Positions 50,696 to 62,600 of a DNA stretch of 64,000 nucleotides are shown piece by piece; the stretch's first letter is position 1, and every line of letters starts with the position of its first letter. Under the pieces are notes generated by a model. It was given only the letters and a program-made list of their open reading frames with translations, had not been told where the DNA came from and ran no database searches. Source of the stretch: Acanthochlamys bracteata (Eukaryota; Streptophyta; Magnoliopsida; Pandanales; Velloziaceae); the NCBI GenBank assembly GCA_019914995.1, contig CM034130.1:5704001-5768000 (forward strand), in the 5' to 3' direction. The position numbers and the translations under genes were made by a program.

Positions 50696-51808
50696 TATCC
50701 ATTCACTACTGCTCTAGACTCGTTCACTAGTTCGAAAGCAGTGTGATATTTTCACTCTTCAGGTGCTTCACACAGAAGGTGATATTATTTTAAATCAAAT
50801 AAAGGGTGATATTTTCCAAACAAATAAGGAAAAGAAAATAAAAGCTTAGAGAACGTTGAAAATATTTATTTTAGCATATAAATTCTGTTAGAAACATGCT
50901 GTTCGATCACCTGCAAATCAGAAAACAATTACACAAAGTTAAGTTATAGTTTAAAGTTGAAACAGTAGAAAGGATATAATACGAAAGAATATAAATTTAT
51001 ATGTAAAAATTAATTTTACATAAATGATGAATTTTTAATTAAACATTCTATGACTTTCACTTAATTAATATTTATATAATTATAAATCTCTTGATTTTAA
51101 GTTTCTAATTTTCACCGCAAGTAAATTACAAGTTTATTTTTTACCTCATTGCTTATATGGCTATCTACAGACGCAGCGCACAGTCTCTCACGCAGAACAA
51201 CATCGCGTGGCCGTATACTTCAGCAACTAATCTTCTCTCATGCGGCGAGTACACAATCGCTGCACTGTTGCTAAAATGATTTTTGGGAGTAGTTTTTTGG
51301 ACTCTTCAAGCCCAAAAAGCCACGCATTATATTCTAATAAGCTTTTTTAAAGTTTGAAGTATATGGATGAATCATGAAATAATTATTCATACAAACTTTT
51401 CCAAGAAATTAAAATTCTTTTCTAAAAAGCTTTAAACAAAAAAAAACCAATCACTTTTCTGCTATACCAAACTACCTATGGCCTATGGGTAGTTAGGATC
51501 ATATCCGTATTCAATAATCTTTTCAGTGTTAGCCCAATACTGTCTAGTTGTGAAGCCCAATAAAGAAGTGGGCTTTTCTTTTCTTGCCTCTCTTTTAAGA
51601 CAAAAGAATCTGTTGTTCGGATATCTCCCTACGATTCCGAACGTTAGAGAGCCGTTGTCATTACAGCCCACCACCACGACCGTTACATTTCAAATTTTCT
51701 ACCATCTCCCTTCTCTCTCACTTTTTCCTAACAGTTAACACAAACATTCATCAATAGAGTGAAGCAGAAGCAATAATCCATAACTCCAAAAGAAGATAAT
51801 CCTTCTCC

Positions 51809-53071
51809 ATGGGTTGTGTTTCTTCCAAACCCTTCAAACACAACGATCTCGTCGATGGAGATCTCTCGCCGACGAAGAAGAAGAGGAAGAACACCACCTG
51901 CAACAACAGCAGGAAGTCATCCGCTGCGCCTCCAACTTTGAATCATATTGTGTCATTGACTTCTAGCACTTACGGAGTTTTAAATCTTGATAGAGACGAA
52001 GACAAGAACTGGGAAGATGAGCTCGAGATTGTTAAAGTCGAAGTTGAACCGGTTGAGGCCAAGAAAGAGTGTACGAAACATTCTTCACCTGTTAAATCTA
52101 GCGATGCTTCTGTGAAGCTGGAAGTGATCAACGCTTGGGACCTCATGCGGGATCTTGATGTACCTATCTGGTCTCCGGCTAAGAAACCTGGAATACATTC
52201 TACACCGGCGAAAGCAGTAAAGAAATCGAAGTGGTTTTCTCCAAAGGGGAAGGAGAAGGAGAATTCCCCTTTGCGGAGTTCAGAGAAGTCGGTTTCCACT
52301 GGCCGTAATCGCAAGAAAAGATCACCATTAAGTGCTGTCGAGAACACGCCGGTCGCTAGAACCGTCTCTCCGTCTCATAGGAAAAACATGTCAGTTGATT
52401 CGAAGATCCGGAAATCTGATCGAGATTCTAGGATTTCTCTGTCGAGAAGGAGTTCTAGTCCATTATTCGATCCAGAACTCCTTGCTGCAATCGAGAGAGA
52501 ATTTTCTCAAGAGAAAGAACAGGTAAAGAAAATCGTCGACCGGGCAACACAAATTAATCGAAACAGATTGAAGGACTCTGCAGCATTACTCCAGACATTC
52601 GAGGAGAAATGCCCGCCCGGCGGATCAAACACGGTGATCTTATACACGACAACTCTGCGAGGGATTAGAAAGACATTTGACGACTGCAACAAGGTCCGAT
52701 CAGCCATCGAGGCTCTTGATATCCGGTTCATCGAAAGAGATATCTCAATGGACTCGGGTTTCAGAGAAGAGCTAAGACTATTGTCAGGCAAGAAAGAAAC
52801 AAAGGTCCCATTGCTGTTTGTGAAAGGCAGGTTGATTGGTGGCGCCGATGAAGTTCTAAGGTTGGAGGATGAAGGAAAGCTTGGTTTGCTGATGGACGGA
52901 ATGCCGAGAGCGGCAGCAGCGTGGTGCGACGGATGCGGCGGGGTTCGGTTTGTTATGTGCGTGCAGTGCAGAGGAAGCTGCAAGGTAGTTGATGAGGGAG
53001 GGAAGAGCAGCGCGAGATGTGCCAAGTGCAATGAGAATGGCTTGATTCACTGCCCTCTCTGCTGCAGTTAA
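51809..53071 (+). CDS. Glutaredoxin-like protein with Cys-rich C-terminus (intronless, 420 aa)
   Basis: Plant GRX-like family (as At3g57070 and At5g39865); biochemical role not settled. It starts MGCVSSKPF, so Gly2 and Cys3 fit N-myristoylation and palmitoylation, pointing to membrane attachment. The N-terminal half is Ser/Lys-rich and disordered, with the family motif EVINAWDLM (about 110-118). The glutaredoxin fold spans about 274-365 (VILYTTTLRGIRKTF ... KVPLLFVKGRLIGGADEV); the usual CPxC/S redox site is replaced by a region without Cys at that point, so classical thiol transfer is unlikely. Residues 373-420 carry CDGC, CVQC, CAKC and CPLC, a DnaJ-like arrangement that probably binds zinc. 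Length is usual for this group. The N-terminal myristoylation context supports the start. Confidence 0.93.
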   Translation: MGCVSSKPFKHNDLVDGDLSPTKKKRKNTTCNNSRKSSAAPPTLNHIVSLTSSTYGVLNLDRDEDKNWEDELEIVKVEVEPVEAKKECTKHSSPVKSSDASVKLEVINAWDLMRDLDVPIWSPAKKPGIHSTPAKAVKKSKWFSPKGKEKENSPLRSSEKSVSTGRNRKKRSPLSAVENTPVARTVSPSHRKNMSVDSKIRKSDRDSRISLSRRSSSPLFDPELLAAIEREFSQEKEQVKKIVDRATQINRNRLKDSAALLQTFEEKCPPGGSNTVILYTTTLRGIRKTFDDCNKVRSAIEALDIRFIERDISMDSGFREELRLLSGKKETKVPLLFVKGRLIGGADEVLRLEDEGKLGLLMDGMPRAAAAWCDGCGGVRFVMCVQCRGSCKVVDEGGKSSARCAKCNENGLIHCPLCCS

Positions 53072-54190
53072 ATCAATTTCTTCCCCAACGTAATTTGATT
53101 CATTGCTCTCTCCGCAGCATTTGATCTTTTTCAAGCAGTGCTTTGACGCTTCATGCAATGTGCTGAATTGAATGAATAGGTTCTATAATGGTAGTTTTGC
53201 AGAGAAAGAAAATGGACATAGACGCTACGTGGGTTGATTTGTCCGTCAACTCAAATACAACAATCTAATGTCTGTATTATGTACGCTGTTTCTTGCTTAC
53301 ATTTGTACCACAAATTTGTTCTATTTATTTGTGGAAATTTTTATATCTTCATTCTTTCTCATTCATATTAGGTTTTTTTCTCATATTCAAGGCTATCGTG
53401 TGAGTTAGAATTGCTTAAAAAAAAAGAACTCTTTGTGATTTAGAATTACATAAAAAAGGTTATAGGTTTTTTTTGAAAAAAGTTTTAAAGAACTTTTTAA
53501 ACTCGCTGCGATTTAGAATTACATAAAAAAGGTTATAGTTTTTTTTTTTTGGAAAAAGTTTTTAACGAACTTTTTAAACTCGCTGCTTACTAGCTGTGGA
53601 TTCACAGTAGTTGAGATACTAGTCCTCTGCTTTACATATGGAGTTTGAGGAAGTTCTCTTGTCCACTTAGACTAAAAACTCATGAGTCATTGAATGTTTT
53701 TGCTTTTTATATTTTCAAATTGTTTTCAAACAATTCTCAGCCCGCCGATCTAAAATCACACAAGTTGACGAACCTAGACTAGACTTGGGCCTAGGAGTGC
53801 TTTTTTAAATAAAAATTTTTTGAGAAAAAAATATTTTTATTTTTTCTATTCAAAATATTTATAAAAACTATATTGAAAATTAAAATTAAAAAAAAAAATA
53901 ATTTTTTGAAAAATTTTGTGAAACGGGCAGCAAGCTTGTTTGGGGTTGTATGTTCAGAACGTCACACATTCTTTTCAAAATTTTTTTTACCGTGCTCTAA
54001 AATTTTATTAAAACATAAATAAATTAACCATCATAAATTATTATATATATAATATTTTAATTTATAGATTTGTTTTAAAAACTTTTTTCAGCAATTTCAA
54101 ACTAGGTCTACATGGCACAAAATTGCCGAAGTTTAACTAGCCTAAAACCCCGGTGAATCGCAGCAGTGACTTGGCCCCAAACTATTTGGC
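53072..54190. other. Spacer with a short tandem duplication and an AT-rich repeat
   Basis: A 73-bp unit is duplicated at 53437-53509 and 53510-53586 (GATTTAGAATTACATAAAAA then GGTTATAG, then an AACTTTTTAAACTCGCTGC word). An AT-rich repeat lies at about 53800-53936. No gene seen. Confidence 0.6.
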
Positions 54191-54191
54191 C

Positions 54192-54199
54192 TATAAATA
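54192..54199 (+). promoter_or_regulatory. TATA box of MER3
   Basis: TATAAATA about 50 bases before a (CT)n run at 54250-54268. The first leader exon probably begins near 54220 and ends at 54355 (GAA|GTAGGT); the next starts at 55082 after ATGCAG, giving a 726-base 5' UTR intron. Start of transcription is inferred from spacing only. Confidence 0.55.
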
Positions 54200-55142
54200 C
54201 CTCCCATCCGAAATTTCCTCTTCGCATTTCATTTCCCACCTTCCCTAATCTCTCTCTCTCTCTCTCTCCCGGGGGTGAAGTTTGATTCAATTTACTTCAA
54301 AGTAACTACGATTCTGATCGATTCTCGTTTGATTTCCATCACTCCAGCAATCGAAGTAGGTGGAGTCAATGGTGTTGTTTTTGCTTTTTTCGAGTTTATT
54401 TTCCTTATGGTATATATATTCTCAAGTCACGAGTTGCTGTAAACTGTGATCTAGTACTTTGGTTCTAGTTTGTTTTCCAACGTTCCAGAAATCGGAAGAT
54501 ATACATTCTATCGTGTTTCATATGCTTTCTCGAGCGGTTTTGCTTAGTTAGATGTTTCTCAAGTTACAAGATGTTGAATTCTCTGATCTTATTGATTCTC
54601 ATCTGTTTTCTGGCTATTTTCAGCAATCGGAAGATATCGATGAGTTATACGGTTCTCTAGATTTTATTTGCAAGTTTATATGTTTGGAATAGTTGTTTCG
54701 TCTTGTTGAAGGCTCTGGCTGGTTAATTTCTCGAATCTGGAATACTCGATGGTAGATTAATGCTTTGTAAGTTGTTCTTCTCCCATTAGTTTAGTTTGCT
54801 AAATCTTACTAAAGTTTATAGTCTCCTAGGAAACTGAATCTCTTTGCTATTTGAACTTTTCATTTTCCTTACTCTGATCAAAAGTATAAAGGTTTTCATA
54901 ACAACCTAGTTGTTCTTTGATTTAATGCTATTTGTGTTGCTACGTTAGGCTGAAGTTTGTTTGAAGAAAACTTCATAAATTTTTTGTGAACCTGCAAAAA
55001 TTTGAAGAATATACTAAATTGATCTCCAGGTGACTTTCACATTCTCAAGTTTATTCATCTCTCCTTTGAAATAAAATGCAGGTTAGGTGTTCCAGAGGAT
55101 AGTACAAGTGGAGATATATAAACTGCAGTTAAGTCCCTAGGG

Positions 55143-58100
55143 ATGGACAACTACTCGTTGAGATCTGTTGCAGAGTTGCCAGCTCCATTTCGTTCAACTT
55201 TCAGTTTCAGGTATTTCTCCTCAACATAGATATGATATTTGAATATTCTCCAAATGTTCTGATATTTGTTTTAGTTACATGCTGCTTTTAAGATTCGCTA
55301 TGCAGAACTATATTGTGGGGGTGAAACTTCTAAGAGACGATGATTTGAATTAGAAGTACTAATAGCTGTGCGTAAAAGCTTGTGACTATCTGCTTAAAAT
55401 CGCTATTTATGCCTTCTTAATATGGATTTCAATTGTGACATGACATCCTTAATGCAGTTTCTCGCTTGAAGGGCTTTGTTATATAGCCAGCACTTCATTG
55501 ACCTCAGGGTATTTTCTTCAGGTACTTTAACTCGCTCCAGAGTGAATGTTTTGCTGGCTGCTTTCTTTCAGACATAAACATGATCATCTCAGCACCAACT
55601 GGAAGTGGCAAGACAGTACTGTTTGAACTCTGCATCCTAAGGCTGCTAACAAGATTTTTGTCCCAGGAAGGAAAATTCAACCATGTTAAGGGTGTTTTTA
55701 AAACAGTAGGTTACTGACCCTTTGATTGTATGCTTGTATTCACCTCTTTCCTACAATTTGTGGAATTGCAAGGCCTCCTTCATACTATATTATGTGGTGT
55801 CTTTTCGTTTAAAGATGTATGTGTTTTTCTGATATGAACTATTTCTGTACTTCATATGAATGGATAGCATACTTCAATGTTTGCTGAGGTGCTACTGAGA
55901 CTGCATAAAGACCTTGCTGTTAAATGGGCATATCACCAATGTTTCTAACTTGAATGATGCTTTTTGCTCTATGAATTACATCTGACATCCATTTATATAT
56001 TGTTTGAGCAATCTGAAGATTCTGAACTATCTTCTTCCTTTTTACTTGAGGTAGCTTATTTTAAACACTTCTTTATCCTATTTAATTTATTTCGTCCTGT
56101 ATGCTATGACATATGAGAAAAGGTGTACATTTCCCCGTCAAAGGCTTTGGTACAGGAAAAGCTACGTGATTGGACATCGAAGTTTGGTGCATGGGGAGTC
56201 AATTGTCTTGAGATGACAGGTGATAATGAATCTTATAATTCGAAAAGCATACAAGAGGCAGATATTATCCTTACTACACCTGAGGTGATAGAGATATGAT
56301 TCACATGTGACTTTGTCTACAGAATTTTTATGTTGTCTAATATAATCATCTTTCTCCAGAAATTTGATGCTGTAACCCGTCATGGCATAAGAGGTAGCGG
56401 CCTAAGTTTCTTCAGTGATATTGCCCTTGTGCTTATTGATGAAGTTCACCTCCTCAATGACCCACGTGGTGCAGCACTAGAAGCAGTAGTTAGTAGAATT
56501 AAAATGCTTTCTCGTAAAGTAGAGATGCAATCCAGTCCTCTGGGCAATGTTCGTTTCCTAGCAGTTTCTGCTACAATTCCAAATATTGACGATCTCGGTA
56601 TGTAATCTGATCATGGTAGTTTCTTGCTTGTTTAGTGTTCACAAAAATGTACTTTGTTCTGGAAAAAGATTTTACTATTTCCCTTTTTCATATCTCAGCT
56701 GAATGGCTCTTGGTTCCAAATCAAGGGATCAAAAGGTATGATTTGATGTTGCTGAGGATTAACCGTACGTGATGTTGTGTGACTCTTTGAGTATTCAAAT
56801 GGCAGGTTCGGAGAGGAAATGAGGCCAGTAAAATTGGTAACCAAGGTTTTTGGTAAGCTTACGACACTTATAATTTTCTGTGGTTGCATAGAAAATTTCA
56901 CTTTTATTTGTTTGACGATGCTTATTTTGTTTGCAGGATATGCTCCAGCAAAAAATGACTTTCTCTTTGAAAAGGTGAGCATTTGTGTTCTTTATGGTAG
57001 CAATATATGTGGAAGTGTAGGTAATGGTCATATACTTTATTAGTTGCCAATATGGACACAAAAGTCCCATTCTAGTGATTCCTTTTTCTTTATTCCTTTT
57101 GTTGTTTTCTTTTCTCTCTCTTTAACTGTTAAAGTTTTCTATATTATGACAAATCTGAATGCCTCCTGATGCACTATTTATTCATCTCAACGCAGAGGCT
57201 GCAAAACTTCATTTATGGTAAGTACTGAACTCAGTGTAATGTTTTCCCTGTGTGGCCAATTTGATGTGTGACATAAATCAGTACGACTTGCAGACATCCT
57301 CATGCAACATTCAAGAGGAAAATCTTCACTTATCTTTTGCTCTACCAGAAAGGGGGCTCAAGAAGCTGCACAGCACCTTTCTCAGATTGCAACGAGTCTC
57401 GGTTGTTCAAACCCATTTGTTAAGTCCAAGCAGCAGCAGGAGAATCTAAAGGAGGCTTCTCTGTCTTGCAGTGATAAGCAGATGCAATCATGCATCATTC
57501 ATGGCGGTATGTTGTGCTTGTCCTCCCTAGCATGCTACTTTTAGTAACAACATGATACTGCAATCACTGAATAACCTTTTCTATTATTTTGCATTCAAAC
57601 AACTTCATGTTTTCTTTCTGTTTTCTTCACAGTGGGCTATCACAATGGTGGGTTATGCTTAAAAGATCGTAACCTTATTGAGGGCCTTTTTCTGAAGGGT
57701 GATCTTCAGATCCTGTGCACGACTAACACTCTTGCCCATGGGATCAACCTTCCTGCACATACAGTAGTTATCAAATCAACACAGTACTTGTATGTTGAAT
57801 TAGTTGGATATCAAATTTAGTTGTTTTGTTGGGTGCTCGATGTTCTCTTTTACATAAGTCTGTGAAGTAAATCTTGTTCTATGCAGCAACAAAGAGAAAG
57901 GGATCTATCTGGAATATGAGCGATCTATGGTCCTCCAGGTATGTCTTTGATAAATAGCTACAAACTTTTTGATCTCTTTTCTTTAAGCCATTATGCACTA
58001 CCTAATATTCTTGCATGTGTACAGATGTGTGGGAGGGCAGGTCGTCCACCATTCAATGACACAGGGACTGTTATCATTATGACAAGAAAAGAAACGGTGA

Positions 58101-61100
58101 ATCTCTAACATGCAAACATCGTGATTTGTGATTTAGTGAACTTTTCCTAAAAGAGATTTTTTTTGAATATCTTAGAGGTATTTTCATTTTACTTACCTGT
58201 TAACATTTCTAGGTTCATTTGTATGAGAATCTTCTGAATGGGTGCGAAATGGTAGAATCTCAGTATGATCTTGAACCTTAATTTCAGTATGTTTTTAGGT
58301 TTTGTAATATATGCCCGAATATGTTCTTACGTAATTACTCATCTTAGGCTGCTTCCATGTGCTGTGGAGCATCTCAATACCGAAATTGTTCTGTTGACTG
58401 TTTCTGATATAAGCTTAGCCATTGAGTGGCTGAAGTGCTCATACCTATATGTGCGGATTAGAAAGGCATGCTTATCTCTATTCTGTAATTTTTTGATGAC
58501 TATAATTTGAATTGCCATGGACTGAAACGGTTAGCTTCTTAGCAGAATGCTGAATACTACGGAATAAAGAGAGGTATTCCACGTGAGCGACTAGAAAAGC
58601 ATATGCGAGGTACTTTAGTTCAACCTCTGATTCATTTCTTATTTTGCCTTTCTATGATTATGAACCACGCTCTCATGTTTCCTTTGTTTAATCTGCCAGA
58701 GATATGCGTCCAAAAAGTAAATGAGTTAGCTGAATATGGCATGATCTGGACAGACGAAGATGCTTTTGTTTTAAAGCCTTTAGGTAGTTCTTCCTCTATT
58801 TACTTTTGAAGAGAATAAATGAGGATTTATTCTTAGTCATTTTTTTTAATGCATAATAGCCTTATCTTTCTCTTAGTTTGAACATGTATCTCAATGTTTT
58901 GTTCTTTATTGTTAACACTTTCAAAGAGATCAACGCTAGCAGACACTAGTTTGTTCACACTGGTCCATACAAAAGTTCCTTTTTTAGGGTGGTTTTTATA
59001 ACTTTCTGAAGTTTCCACCATGCAGAACCAGGAAAGCTGATGACAAAGTATTACCTTAAATTTGAAACAATGAAAGATATTATTAAAGCACCTGGAAGTT
59101 GCAATATGGAGGATGGGCTTCGTGTTGTTTCCTGTTCTGAAGAACTAGCTTGTAGGTGCATCTCAGTGCTATCAGTTTAAACAAATTTGTAGTGACAAGC
59201 TGCAACTGGTGAAATCTAATTCAAATTTCAATATAGGGATACAATTACGGCGCAATGAGAAGAAACTACTAAATGATGTTAACATCGACAAACAAGGACG
59301 TCTGAAATTTCATGCCCTTGATGAAAAGGGAAAAAGGAAAAAGCGTCTTCAGACAAGAGAGGACAAAATTTTTGTACTTGCAAATGATTGCTTGACTGGA
59401 GATCCTTTAGTCCATGATTTGTCCCTCAGCCAGGTTTTTATCGTATACCTAAATTTAGCACTATGTATGTTTGCCCATTGAGTTATTGACATCAGTCATG
59501 ATCACAGGATACCAATTCAGTGTGCATGAATGGGTATAGGATTGCTAGATGCATGAAAGAATGCTTTCTGTATAGGAAGAGTTACAGGGGTGCAGTGAGT
59601 TCTACTGTTCTAGCCAAATGTTTACACCAGAAATTGTGGGATGATAGTCCATATTTGCTGAAGCAACTTCCTGGAATTGGAATAATCACTGCGAAGGTTG
59701 CTTTTTATAACTAGTAAACAATGTGCACTTATCATCTTGGGAATTTTTTTACTTCCCTGTAGCATCATCATTGCGGCTAAGCTTCATTTTCTAGGCACTA
59801 CATTCATCTGGAATAAATTCATTCAAAAGCTTGGCAGAGGCTGATCCAAGAAAGATTGAAATAGTTACTGGCCGTAAGTACCCATTTGGAAATCATATCA
59901 AAGAATCCCTTCGATCACTCCCTCCAAAGGTTGAAGTACATATAGACAAAGCTGAGTGCAAAAGAGAAGGAAAATCAAAGATGAAAGTAGCATTAATTCG
60001 CCCAGAGCAATGTTTTTCATCAAATAAGCAACACTATGCAGATATGGTATTATGTTGAGACTCTAGAAAGAAATTTTAGCTTAAGTTTCTTTGCCTAATT
60101 TTTTACCTAATTTGAAAATTAAATCTTTTCAGGTTATAGGTTCAGAAGAAGATAACATGATTCTTTTTCATGAGAAAATAAAGTAAGTACCACATATAAT
60201 TTGAAATAAGATTTCCATTGCCCTACTGGCATTAGGATATCATTTTGCTCAAAATGTTTGAGTACTCGTTTTTCTTATCTGTACTGCAGAGTCGAAGAAT
60301 TCACCAGGTATGGCATTTATAATGTTCACAATGTCTTTTTCATGGAAGACATGGTTTTGTTAACTATTAGATACATGGTTCCTGGTACGCAGTCCATATG
60401 TAGTGACTGTCACGGTTGCCTGTCCTCAATATGGAAAGGTCACTGTCAAAGCTGATTTAATCTTTGAAGAATATGGTGGGTATGCTAGCAAAAATTCTCT
60501 GGATTTCAGTCTATCTTATGTCCACTGATGCATGACATTCTTTTTTTGCTGAACATGCATTGCAGTTGGCCTTGATGTCCACGAGAAGTATGTAATCACC
60601 AGAGTGTCAAACCCAATCTGGACTCAAGCACACAAAGAGGAAGTATCTTCACCAGTATATTCCATTCCAAAGGAAATTTTTGTTATAGAAGATGATAACA
60701 CCGAGGAAGGTAACAACATTGCTTCTGAAGCTTCAACCGAGAAAGCCGAAAGGTGTGAGTGGCTTCTTGTCATATTTATGGTATCTGATCTCAAAAAACC
60801 CAATTTGTCTGTTTACTACCCTGTCCCTTGACTTGTATAAATGTAATTGTCTTACTATGTCTATTGCTACAGGCCCAACTTTAATCTTCTACTTGAAGAA
60901 AATGGCGAAGGTAAGTTCCATTTTATATGCTTTCAGTACTTATATTATCTTTTTCTTCTTTTCTGACTTTATCATAACAAGAATCTACAGATATGGATTT
61001 ACCAGTAATCGACCATGAAGCGCCATCAGAGACAGAAGAAAGCTGCAAACCCATAACTGAAGAAATTATTTTTGACCACATTCGCAAAAAGTCCAGAAAT

Positions 61101-61577
61101 TTTCCAACTCTGGTGAACCATGGGGCCATGGATTGTTTAAATAAGTCCTCAGTTCTGTCGAGAAAACGGTCATCTATCTGTCTTGATGAAGTCATTGAAA
61201 GCAAGCCTGTTAAAAGTTGTGTTGTTGTGATGAATTCAGAACCAACTGAAGCTGACATGTTTAGAGACATTACGAAGCCCATCACAGATAGCGCACGAAC
61301 AAATAATGTCTCTTCAGATTTAAATAGCAGTGAATCGTTGTTTTCGACTACCAAGTTTTCAGCTGTAGGTACAGCGCAATCAGAGCGTGAATGCAAACCA
61401 AATAGCTTGTTGTCTGAAAAAGACGCTTCACCGGTTGAATGCAAGCATGCATTTCTGCAGGAAACAAGTCCAAGTATTGATACACACATTCACTTAGACT
61501 ACAGATCATCTAAAAGGCAAACTGATAATTCAGAAGTCTCCTTTCTTGGGTTCAAGAGTGTATTCTCGTTTCTTTAA
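55143..61577 (+). CDS. MER3: MER3/HFM1 meiotic DNA helicase (26 exons, 1110 aa)
   Basis: Ski2-like 3'-5' DNA helicase needed for class I (interfering) crossovers; the Arabidopsis gene is MER3/RCK. Exons: 55143-55210, 55522-55705, 56123-56284, 56360-56597, 56699-56735, 56806-56852, 56937-56974, 57196-57217, 57294-57506, 57633-57789, 57887-57938, 58025-58096, 58213-58262, 58348-58465, 58546-58609, 58700-58783, 59026-59151, 59237-59433, 59508-59696, 59795-60046, 60133-60182, 60290-60307, 60393-60475, 60566-60752, 60873-60910, 60991-61577; all phases agree. Motif I APTGSGKT (47-54), motif II DEVH (165-168), motif III SAT (208-210), motif V TNTLAHGINLP, motif VI QMCGRAGR (406-413), then a Sec63-like region with helix-hairpin-helix LPGIGIITAK (697-706), and a poorly conserved C-terminus with IFDHIRKKSRNFP. 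Intron 14 needs a GC donor (AAG|GCATGC). All helicase motifs are intact; length fits (Arabidopsis about 1130). Confidence 0.96.
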
Positions 61578-62600
61578 AGATCTGTGAAAATTTCAATTGC
61601 CTCTGTATGACCTTTTTTTCTGTATTATAAAATGTTGATCCTGTATACTTGAAACATAGTCATTGGTGTTCTTTCTTTTATGCAAGTATACAAGCTCGTA
61701 TCAAGATTACAGCTGATTACTTTTTGGACTTGCTAGAGTTGTAAAGTTATAAGCTCCATAGTTTTAATTGTTTATAACTGCATGAAAAGAAAGGTGTAGG
61801 CTGTTAGTACACAATACTCAAAAGAGTATCTAGTATATATCCTAGCAATTAACGATTATTTCCATGTTTTACTGTATAATAAGAAGTGTTAACACTAATA
61901 ATATGAAGTACTCAAAAACAGTAAATACAATATTATTAGCAATGAAACATTAGTTCCCGAAAATTTAGAACATTTTCAACTTTCCATGGCCTATTTGGTT
62001 GTGCCAGGAAACACTTATCAACTTTTCAATTCTATATTTTTTACTAAATCTTCTGCAGCATCCTATAAAATTTATTTAAATTTTAGAAAGTAAAAAAAAT
62101 TTCATTATAAAATTTTATTATTATTTATTATTATTATATTTTTTAAATAAAAAATAAAATTTAATTTTTTAAATAGAACAAAAATATTTATTATTTCAAA
62201 AAGTCATTTTTCATAAGCACTCTTAAATACTCTCTATCAAAAATTTTTAAATGCACCTCTTTGTATACCACTAATTTTAGTTTACAATTAGGATGAAGTA
62301 AAATAAAGTATCCAAATGGGTGTTAAAAGATAAACATAAAAAAAGAACCAGTTTAACGTTTTGTTGTATCAGTTATGATTCTATTGAGAAACAAGTTAAA
62401 TGTAATTCTTTTCTTAACGTCGTACAATTCCTTTCTTCAATTCTAAAAGAAAAAGTTAAAACAAACAAAAAAGATAAATTTTCTATTTGATAAACTATTG
62501 CCTTTATGTAATCCTCTCCTTCTATAACCCGGTTGGTTGGGTCAGATAAACAAACCGGTTCGGCTTGCTTTTTTGGAACAACCTTGTCCCCCATTTAAAG
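61578..62600. other. Spacer downstream of MER3 with an AT-rich repeat
   Basis: MER3 3' UTR, then an AT-rich block at about 61988-62322 with ends GGCCTATTTGG and CCAAATGGGTG (reverse CACCCATTTGG) followed by TTA, consistent with another MITE of the Tourist-like type. The open frame at 62373-62594 (minus) has no family features. Confidence 0.5.

Larger units (their letters stand above)
48628..51808. other. Spacer with three AT-rich MITE-like repeats
   Basis: No gene seen. It holds the germin-like 3' UTR, repeats at 49445-49657, 50155-50400 and 50468-50695, and the promoter and leader of the glutaredoxin-like gene from about 51650. The minus-strand open frame at 51483-51677 has no family features. 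Confidence 0.6.

Noticed and set aside
52507-53031. 174-residue open frame on the minus strand
   Set aside because: Antisense of the glutaredoxin-like gene, whose plus-strand domains are clear.
60923-61489. 188-residue open frame on the minus strand
   Set aside because: It is the antisense of the last MER3 exon; no independent support.
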